This document shows, in pieces, positions 6,558 to 12,043 of a stretch of 12,043 nt of DNA. Numbering within the stretch: position 1 is the first letter of the stretch; each line of letters opens with the position of its first letter. The stretch spans positions 1-12,043 of the forward strand of contig CALARM010001002.1 in the NCBI GenBank assembly GCA_937888925.1, read 5' to 3'. The notes under the pieces are model-generated. The model was not told where the DNA came from, ran no database searches, and saw only the letters and a list, made by a program, of their open reading frames with translations. A program made the translations under genes and the position numbers. The DNA is from an uncultured Synergistia bacterium. Lineage in GTDB: Bacteria > Eremiobacterota > SpSt-956 > JAKJGF01.

Positions 6558-6732
6558 AGGGTGAGGAGTGAAGCGTGATGCGTAATGCGTGAAGCGTAAT
6601 GCGTGTTTTCACCGGTACCGTGCGAAGACAGTGGTTCGCCAGGGGTTCTCCCCTACGACTCACTACTCACGACTCACTCTTCACCCTTCACAGGGCGACC
6701 ACAGGGAGTCGCCCCTACTCTTCACACTTCAC
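6554..6732. repeat. Convergent heptamer arrays around two GC-rich hairpin elements
   Basis: From 6554 to 6605 the + strand reads GTGAAGG, GTGAGGA, GTGAAGC, GTGATGC, GTAATGC, GTGAAGC, GTAATGC, GTG in strict seven-base register. The first unit contains the TGA stop of the YY-repeat gene. A 44-base core (6606-6649) contains the palindrome CGGTACCG. Next comes CCCCTAC (6650-6656) and five heptamers of the opposite strand (6657-6691, ending in TCAC). A hairpin GGGCGAC/GTCGCCC (6693-6699 with 6708-6714) then ends in another CCCCTAC (6712-6718), followed by two more TTCAC heptamers (6719-6732). AGGGG/CCCCT (6641-6654) is a second small hairpin. The block separates convergent genes and could work as a bidirectional terminator, though no U-tract follows the stems. 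It encodes no credible protein. Confidence 0.85.
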
Positions 6733-6737
6733 CCTGA

Positions 6738-7676
6738 TTATGTGCTGACAGATACTTCTTCTTTTCCTTCTTTCATCAGTCTTTTCAATTTCAGTCTGCT
6801 TGTTCTGGATGTTACACAGATAAAATCTTTCTGTAATAGTAATTTTAATAAATCACTGTTAACAGATTGCTGTTTATCAAGCATTTCTTCAAAGGTCATC
6901 TCAGATTCTATGAGATCTTCAAAAAGTTTCTGTGTTTGCTTACCTGTAGCCTTCTCTGCCAGATAATCTTTATAAATAAGGGAACCTCCTATTATTACAA
7001 TGATAGCCATCATCAACCAGAAAATACTATGAGAAATGTGTATTTCTATACCGAGAGGCACTTTCAGGGATTCAAGGAGAAGTTTGGTTCCGACAAAAAA
7101 TACCAGTTGATAGGCAAGATCCTCTGTACGGGGAAATTTTTCCAGAATATTTACAAAGAAATTGGAAAGTAATCTCATGCCTATTATACCAAGAATTCCG
7201 CCGATCCATATAATACTTATTTTATTTGTCATAGCCACTGCCGTAGTTATGCTGTCTATTGAAAATACTATATCAGTCATTTCAACAAGAAAAACGATAT
7301 ACCAGAAATTCAAAGTCGGTCTCTGTCTGGTTTTACCATCTTCCGAACCGGAACCATGGCCGAACATATACATATGTTTCATAGATAGATATACCAGATA
7401 AGCACCGCCGACAAGTTTAAAGTACCACCATTTCATAATATAAGTAGCAAAAATTACTGCCAGAAGCCTGAATGTAAAGGCTCCCCACATACCCCATGTA
7501 AGAGCCCTTCTTCTGGTTTTGCCGGGAAGATCTTTTACCATTACTGCAAGTACGAGAGCATTGTCTACAGAAAGAATACCTTCAAGGAGAGCCAGTGTGA
7601 GAATAGTCAGCATGTCGAAGCCATCGAAACTTCTTATTTCTCCTACAAGTATCTGTAATTCATGATAAAAAAACAC
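6738..7676 (-). CDS. TerC family integral membrane protein
   Basis: This 312-aa member of the TerC/Alx/YkoY family of inner-membrane proteins is close to the usual length for Alx-type members. Hallmarks are GILSVDNALVLA (D38, N39) in the first helix and VEMTDIVFSIDSITTAVA (E132, D135, D141) in a later one. These are the acidic pairs thought to handle the metal ion. About seven hydrophobic segments lie between residues 22 and 235, followed by a charged cytoplasmic tail (240-312). Characterised relatives export manganese or help load metal onto exported proteins. Tellurite resistance, the origin of the name, is not implied here. The start is GTG at 7674-7676, fixed by AAGGAGG eight bases upstream. 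The gene is convergent with the YY-repeat cluster and divergent from the giant gene, so it is probably a separate housekeeping or stress function. I see no yybP-ykoY manganese riboswitch upstream. Confidence 0.95.
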   Translation of the reverse strand: MFFYHELQILVGEIRSFDGFDMLTILTLALLEGILSVDNALVLAVMVKDLPGKTRRRALTWGMWGAFTFRLLAVIFATYIMKWWYFKLVGGAYLVYLSMKHMYMFGHGSGSEDGKTRQRPTLNFWYIVFLVEMTDIVFSIDSITTAVAMTNKISIIWIGGILGIIGMRLLSNFFVNILEKFPRTEDLAYQLVFFVGTKLLLESLKVPLGIEIHISHSIFWLMMAIIVIIGGSLIYKDYLAEKATGKQTQKLFEDLIESEMTFEEMLDKQQSVNSDLLKLLLQKDFICVTSRTSRLKLKRLMKEGKEEVSVST

Positions 7677-7684
7677 TATAAAAA

Positions 7685-7691
7685 CCTCCTT
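7685..7691 (-). promoter_or_regulatory. Strong ribosome binding site fixing the TerC GTG start
   Basis: The - strand reads AAGGAGG eight bases before the GTG at 7674-7676. No comparable site precedes any nearby ATG in that frame, so the non-ATG start is well supported. Confidence 0.85.
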
Positions 7692-7700
7692 CTTGATTTA

Positions 7701-8051
7701 TTACATTATGCCGGAAGATCGAAGATTGCATTTACAATAAAACTGAATAAAGGAGAGGAAAGGGGGAGGTCTTATGAAGTCAATCTTGAGGAAAGTCATG
7801 GTATTATAAAATTCATTTTTAACAGTTTGTATAAGATTACAGGAAACAATATTTATCTTAAATAATATATTTATGCTGTTTAATAAAGAGTAGGTCAATA
7901 GAATCTTTCTGCATGTGAGATTTAAGTTCACATAATTATATCTGGCATGTTTATGGGAATGCCTGTTGATTTCTATATCATCGAAAGATAAACACAGTAA
8001 AGGTAAGAGTAAAAATATTATAATAATTGTAATGAAATATTTCTTTCCCAT
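7701..8051 (-). CDS. Doubtful small ORF with signal-peptide-like N-terminus
   Basis: This open frame of 116 codons upstream of TerC begins MGKKYFITIIIIFLLLPLLCLSFDD. It has a lysine pair, a hydrophobic core and a possible cleavage region, which is what a secreted protein or lipoprotein would show, although LPLLC is a poor lipobox. The rest (from about residue 45) has no recognisable motif, is rich in Asn, Ile and Leu, and reads like translated A+T-rich noncoding DNA. No purine-rich ribosome site precedes the ATG. It ends 24 bases before the TerC GTG, so if real it could be co-transcribed with it. It may be the broken start of a lost gene, or chance. Confidence 0.2.
   Translation of the reverse strand: MGKKYFITIIIIFLLLPLLCLSFDDIEINRHSHKHARYNYVNLNLTCRKILLTYSLLNSINILFKINIVSCNLIQTVKNEFYNTMTFLKIDFIRPPPFLSFIQFYCKCNLRSSGIM
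7803..7808 (-). promoter_or_regulatory. Possible -10 box for TerC
   Basis: The - strand has a perfect TATAAT here, placing a transcript start near 7796 and a leader of about 120 bases. The hexamer 17 bases further upstream (TACAAA) is a poor -35 match, so this is a weak call in an A+T-rich background. Confidence 0.3.
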
Positions 8052-8128
8052 AACTGAAGTATTTCTAAACTTATTAAAAATTCCCTTCCCCGATTCAGGA
8101 CAAAAAATAATACTTTACTTTTTGTAAA

Positions 8129-8192
8129 TTGACGTGATATTAATAGGGGGTACTACGACTAAAAAATGGGTATTTCCTAAAAAACTGGGGGG
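8129..8192 (+). promoter_or_regulatory. Upstream region of the giant gene: TTGACG box and tandem G-rich motifs
   Basis: TTGACG (8129-8134) matches a -35 box, and TGATATTAAT (8135-8144) is a possible extended -10, but the two abut and cannot serve one promoter. Downstream, CTAAAAAATGGG (8159-8170) and CTAAAAAACTGGG (8177-8189) form a near-direct repeat with an 18-bp period. GGGTA occurs at 8148-8152 and 8168-8172, exactly 20 bp apart, close to two helical turns and therefore on the same face of the DNA. The last G-run (8187-8192) is placed as the ribosome site for ATG 8200. A regulator site or leader RNA motif is plausible. I do not recognise a known family. Confidence 0.35.
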
Positions 8193-8199
8193 AACGATC

Positions 8200-11100
8200 A
8201 TGATAAAAACAGATAATGTTTATAATCCTATAAATCTGAGACCTGCATTGAATCAACAGCAGGTTCAACAAAAGACGGAAGACATTTCAAAAAATAAACT
8301 TGAAGAAAAAACCGGGAATCAGGATGGAGATAAAAAGGAAGTAGAAAAAAAACAATTCAGACACAGGGAAACGCAGAAAAAAGACATAAGAAAGGAGGGA
8401 GCCAGAAAAGAGCAGGTAACGTATCGAGGAACACGGGAAAATAAAAAAAATAAAGAAAAAACCGTGGAAGGGAAAGAAAAAAAGACTCAGGGTCAGCCAG
8501 GTGTAAGTAAAAAAACTGCAGAAGCCGGCACTGTTCAGGCAGATAAGAGCGGAGAAAAAGGAGCAAAAAGCCAGGATAAAAGCGCCATTTTTTCAAAAGG
8601 AACTCTGATTAATTTACGTACTACCTTTAAAGAATTAAAAAAAGAACTGGCATCCCTTGCAGGTCAGGGAACAAACCAGACGAAAACACTGGATCTGAAA
8701 GAACTTCTTTTAAAAACAGCGGCTCCTGCATCATCAGACCCTGCTATGAGCTATCCTGTTACAAGGGAACAGGGGACACTTGCAAATCTTGTTACAGGAG
8801 ACATGAAAACTCTTATAAATCCTGATCTAAATGAGAAAGACACCTCCGGAAGTGACACAACCGGTCTCGCCGAAGAAGAAATAAAAGGCCAGGGAAATTC
8901 CGGCACACCGGGAAAAGCGGGCAGAAAAAGTAAAAATTATAAACATGACGGAAAAGAAAATAAAATAAATTATTTCTTTAATCCCCTTATACCCCGTGAA
9001 GATAATAAAGAAAAACTTCTGGAATATCTTAAAAATAAAAATCAACAAAGAGAAGAGTTATTAAAATCTCTGCCTGATATGACACCTGCTTCAGGAGAAA
9101 GAAAAACCAGAGAACTTGATCCTTCAATGATTGAAGCAGAACTTACAAGAAGAGATTTTATGCAGAATAAATCTGACAGTCCCTTTGGAAATATTTACAG
9201 AAATTATCTTCAGGGAACGGGAAGTTATCAGGATCAGAGTGACAGTCAGAAGTATTTCCAACAAACAGGTTTATATCCGGACAAATCAATGGAAACCATG
9301 ACAGGAAAGGCAGATAAAAATTTCCCGGATTACAGGCAAATCCAGGGAATAAAAACTGCAGGCACTCAGGAAAAAACCGGGACAGCTTCACAGGTAACAT
9401 CAAAAAACTATGGAGAAATGACAAAATCCATGAGTCCCGATGAAGTAGAGAAAAAACTGAAGAAAACAAAAGGGAATCTGGAGTATTTATATAACTTCAA
9501 CAAAGGAAACTGGTATGAAGTCAGTGACGAATCTAAAAAATCTTTACAGGCAGAATGGGAAAAAGACATAAGATTTAATAAAGGTGCCCTGGACAGACTG
9601 GATAAGAAAATCTCCCCGGAAAATCTGGCGACACTGAAAGAGCTTGCAGGTGCAAGGAAAGACAGTGGCTATTCAAAAGAGGAAATAGGGAAAATACTTT
9701 CAGAAAAAGGATTCAAAAAAGAAGATATTGACACAATTACAGATGCTGCCTATAAAGAGACTTACAAAAACAAACTCGCCATTATAAATTCTAAAGACAG
9801 ATTATACCGCCAGGGAGAACTGGAAAACAGATTAAACGAAAAAGAACTCGAACTGGTAAAGAAAGGTTCAAAGGAAATTACTTCAACAGGCATGGCAGAT
9901 GAAGTTGCAAAACTTCAGCAGGAAAAAAATGATCCCACACTGAGTGAAGAGAAGAAAAAATCTGTTGAAGCACAATATAAGAAGGCAGAAGAAAAACTTA
10001 CATACATCCAGGATAATGAAAAAAAAGTTCAGGCAGGCATTACAAAACAGGAACAGGAATATATAGGACTCAGACAGGCAGACAGTAAGAACAAAGGGGT
10101 CAATACGGCAGAAGTGCCTGCAACACTTCTGGAAAGTGCAAAACAGAAATACAAAGAAGCCAATAACGGTCAGGAACCGCCGCCACAGTATATTGAAGAT
10201 TTAAAGAAGAAATACAGCATGGTAGATTCCATGTATGTAGCAGATGTGGGGACAGATAAAAACAAAACAGAAGATATAGCAAAAAGTCAGGAAACAAAAC
10301 TGGCTATAGCCATGGATTCCAAAACGGAAGATCTGGAAAGATTTAAGATGAGCGGCAGGGCTATAAACAAAAACGATCCTGCCAATGCAGTAAATGACAT
10401 TAAAAATGTTTCTGCAACCTATATGGATGAGTCAAGGAAAAACTGTGAAAAAGATGCAAAAGAAGCTCTTGTAGCGAGGGAAAATCTTGATAAAGTAAAG
10501 AGTGAGATTAATGAATTAAAGCAGAAAGGCGCAACAGATCCTGGGAGCAAACAGAAACTGGCAGAACTGGAGGCACAGCAGAGTAAACTGGAACAGACCT
10601 GTACCGGCGCAGAGGCGAAGGCGAAACAGAGCTATGACAATATGATGGCACAACTCCCTGACAGCCAGAAGGAAGAACTTCGTAAAAAGGAAGAAGCTCT
10701 CGCCAAATCTTCACAGGAACTTTATAAATTAAATACGGAAGGTAAGAAGAAAGAAACAGACGAGTATAATAACTATATGATCGATTCAAAGGTCAAATAT
10801 ACTGATCTGACCGACAAACTTGCCTCTCTGGACAAGAATTCCGAAGAATATAAGAAAACCAGTCTGGAACTTGACAATTTCAAAAAGGAAATGGATGGAC
10901 GTGTCAAAGCTCACAATGACTTTGAAGATAGTTTCTATAAAAAAGAACAGGAAGTTATAGGACTCAGAAAAGATCTGGACGGAAAAAGAAAAGAATATGG
11001 AGTCGGTCTGAATTTAGTAGATCTTCAGGAATCTTATAAAGTAAATGATAAAACACTGGAAGGCCTGAAAGGACAGTTAACAGACAGTGACAAATTCAAA

Positions 11101-12043
11101 GCAGACGATAAAATAAAATTTGTAGAATCACTGAAAAACAACGATTTTTCGAAGGAAAGTCTCACAAATATTCTGAAAGAAAAAGGATTCAGTGATAAAG
11201 AAATAGATCTTATTTCCAAAAATTCCAACCCCTCTACCTATGCTTCAGAGAAAAAGGCAGAAGCGGTTAAAGGTATGTATACAGGTATGGTGCCTCCCGG
11301 AACCAATTCATTTGAAGACATCATGGCAGAAGCAAAGGTAACTAAAGAACTGGCAAATTCCAAAATTGCCTGGACAGAACTGGAAGATGCCAAAAAGATA
11401 GGTACAACTATAACAGTCACCTCAGATATAACCTCTATGGGCGGAGAGAGTAATAATGTAAAAGGCTTTGCCCAGGGGACAAAAATAGTCCTGTCTAAAG
11501 ATGCTCCTGCAGGAACTGCAATTCATGAAACAGGTCATATAATGGAAAACTATGGCATTATGGATGTAGATTATAAAGTACAGCAGTTATATAACAACAA
11601 AAAAGAAACAGGCGGAGATTTTGCCACAGCTTATTCGGCTGAGAACAAAAAAGAATATTTCTCGGAAGGTTTAAAGCTATACAGTTCTCCTGAAGGGAAG
11701 CAAATTCTGGAAACAAAAGACAAAGATCTATATAGCATGTTACAGAATCTTGAGAAACAGGGGAAACTGAGTGAAGCAAAAAATATTCTGGAACAGGCAG
11801 GGAAAGCCAAAGATAATGTAGGAACCATTCTGGGACAGGCAGGAGATGGAACTCCGTCAGCAACAGATACCCTTACAGACAAACTCTCGAAAGTATCTAT
11901 CTGGCAGTTAAATCAGGAAAATTCTGCAGGTCTGTTAAATAAACTGGACGGTATGAAAAGTGAATTAAAATTAAGTGATGAAGAATATACCTCCATAAAA
12001 AGTTCACTTGAAAAAGATAAAGTAATCTCAGAAGAAAGTTTAA
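8200..12043 (+). CDS. Giant coiled-coil protein with anthrax-lethal-factor-like zinc protease domain (3' partial)
   Basis: The frame is open for 1281 codons and leaves the window without a stop. Residues about 28-130 are Lys/Glu/Gln-rich and probably disordered. Long charged helices, likely coiled coil, cover about 520-640 and 745-945. The zincin site is IHETGHIMENYG (H1109, E1110, H1113), followed by TAYSAENKKEYFSEGL (1143-1158). This aligns without gaps to TSYGRTNEAEFFAEAF of anthrax lethal factor (recalled), pairing Y1145 with Y728 and E1152 with zinc ligand E735. It therefore looks like a complete ATLF-type metalloprotease that cleaves proteins, with the fold spanning about 1065-1190. A motif, ILxEKGFxxxxID, occurs at 499-511 and 991-1003. 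There is no signal peptide or membrane helix, so export would need a dedicated secretion system. The start is ATG 8200, after GGGGGGAA. In-frame GTG 8134 has no ribosome site. Target and immunity partner are not visible. Confidence 0.9.
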   Translation, partial: MIKTDNVYNPINLRPALNQQQVQQKTEDISKNKLEEKTGNQDGDKKEVEKKQFRHRETQKKDIRKEGARKEQVTYRGTRENKKNKEKTVEGKEKKTQGQPGVSKKTAEAGTVQADKSGEKGAKSQDKSAIFSKGTLINLRTTFKELKKELASLAGQGTNQTKTLDLKELLLKTAAPASSDPAMSYPVTREQGTLANLVTGDMKTLINPDLNEKDTSGSDTTGLAEEEIKGQGNSGTPGKAGRKSKNYKHDGKENKINYFFNPLIPREDNKEKLLEYLKNKNQQREELLKSLPDMTPASGERKTRELDPSMIEAELTRRDFMQNKSDSPFGNIYRNYLQGTGSYQDQSDSQKYFQQTGLYPDKSMETMTGKADKNFPDYRQIQGIKTAGTQEKTGTASQVTSKNYGEMTKSMSPDEVEKKLKKTKGNLEYLYNFNKGNWYEVSDESKKSLQAEWEKDIRFNKGALDRLDKKISPENLATLKELAGARKDSGYSKEEIGKILSEKGFKKEDIDTITDAAYKETYKNKLAIINSKDRLYRQGELENRLNEKELELVKKGSKEITSTGMADEVAKLQQEKNDPTLSEEKKKSVEAQYKKAEEKLTYIQDNEKKVQAGITKQEQEYIGLRQADSKNKGVNTAEVPATLLESAKQKYKEANNGQEPPPQYIEDLKKKYSMVDSMYVADVGTDKNKTEDIAKSQETKLAIAMDSKTEDLERFKMSGRAINKNDPANAVNDIKNVSATYMDESRKNCEKDAKEALVARENLDKVKSEINELKQKGATDPGSKQKLAELEAQQSKLEQTCTGAEAKAKQSYDNMMAQLPDSQKEELRKKEEALAKSSQELYKLNTEGKKKETDEYNNYMIDSKVKYTDLTDKLASLDKNSEEYKKTSLELDNFKKEMDGRVKAHNDFEDSFYKKEQEVIGLRKDLDGKRKEYGVGLNLVDLQESYKVNDKTLEGLKGQLTDSDKFKADDKIKFVESLKNNDFSKESLTNILKEKGFSDKEIDLISKNSNPSTYASEKKAEAVKGMYTGMVPPGTNSFEDIMAEAKVTKELANSKIAWTELEDAKKIGTTITVTSDITSMGGESNNVKGFAQGTKIVLSKDAPAGTAIHETGHIMENYGIMDVDYKVQQLYNNKKETGGDFATAYSAENKKEYFSEGLKLYSSPEGKQILETKDKDLYSMLQNLEKQGKLSEAKNILEQAGKAKDNVGTILGQAGDGTPSATDTLTDKLSKVSIWQLNQENSAGLLNKLDGMKSELKLSDEEYTSIKSSLEKDKVISEESL

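Larger units (their letters stand above)
7677..8199. other. 523-bp divergent intergenic region
   Basis: This A+T-rich gap lies between the - strand TerC gene and the + strand giant gene. It holds the TerC ribosome site (7685-7691), a possible TerC promoter near 7803, a doubtful - strand reading frame at 7701-8051, and repeated G-rich motifs at 8146-8192 in front of the giant gene. I see no RNA gene and no convincing terminator hairpin. Unlike the other gaps it has no GTGA-type heptamers. Confidence 0.8.

Noticed and set aside
6589..6966. + strand ORF of 125 codons
   Set aside because: It begins inside the heptamer array and runs through hairpin repeats, then antisense through the well-supported TerC gene. 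Its second half is the complement of TerC codons.
6867..7401. Two + strand ORFs antisense to TerC (6867-7172, 7162-7401)
   Set aside because: Both lie wholly inside TerC, whose conserved motifs on the - strand explain the sequence.
7662..7865. + strand ORF of 67 codons
   Set aside because: It has no ribosome site, covers the start and ribosome site of TerC antisense, and has no recognisable motif.
7677..8150. Manganese (yybP-ykoY) riboswitch upstream of TerC
   Set aside because: I looked for the conserved purine-rich loops and paired stems on the - strand and could not find them. A covariance-model search would settle it.
8134..8199. GTG at 8134 as the start of the giant gene
   Set aside because: It is in frame and open, but has no ribosome site upstream and would translate the G-rich repeat region. 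ATG 8200 has a G-rich site at suitable spacing.
8357..11882. Several - strand ORFs rich in Phe, Leu, Ser and Cys within 8357-11882
   Set aside because: They are complements of the Lys/Glu-rich codons of the giant + strand gene, which stays open throughout. Their hydrophobic look is a by-product of the purine-rich coding strand.

Overview
The window comes from an A+T-rich bacterial chromosome. Genes use the standard code with TGA as a stop, favour AGA and ATA codons, and several have clear purine-rich ribosome binding sites. The intergenic gaps carry seven-base tandem repeats and GC-rich palindromes. A membrane Ser/Thr kinase fused to a pilin-like domain, together with many large proteins I cannot place, suggests a poorly sampled, free-living lineage with a large genome. 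Nothing here fixes the phylum. No phage, integrase, transposase, tRNA, rRNA or CRISPR is visible.

Layout. Positions 1-118 hold two copies of a 50-bp tandem repeat. 179-1732 (+) encodes a Hanks-type kinase with three membrane helices and a pseudopilin-like tail. A leader with a good promoter, a GC-rich palindrome and paired 9-bp repeats (1806-1927) precedes a five-gene + strand cluster at 1970-6557: a proline-rich protein, a four-cysteine mini-protein, a small helical protein, a 646-aa protein with YxDG/NG beta-hairpin repeats, and a 473-aa protein built from at least five copies of a roughly 60-aa repeat with an SYYEKL core. The last two genes overlap by one base. A convergent mosaic of heptamer repeats and hairpins (6554-6732) separates the cluster from a TerC-family membrane protein on the - strand (6738-7676). 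After a 523-bp gap, one very long + strand reading frame runs from 8200 off the end of the window, giving at least 1281 codons without a stop. It is lysine/glutamate-rich and coiled coil, and carries a zincin site that matches the anthrax lethal factor catalytic segment position by position.

How it may work together (inference). The 1970-6557 genes look co-transcribed and co-translated. None of the large proteins has a Sec signal peptide. A large, signal-less, coiled-coil protein with a lethal-factor-like protease is the architecture of effectors delivered by specialised export machines, and small acidic or helical partners next to large repeat proteins are common in such loci. No secretion apparatus lies in this window, so an effector or self/non-self role is a hypothesis. 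The kinase could act as an envelope sensor for the adjacent cluster, but only its position suggests this. The best candidates for something undescribed are the YY-repeat protein at 5136-6557 with its operon partners, and the giant zincin protein starting at 8200.
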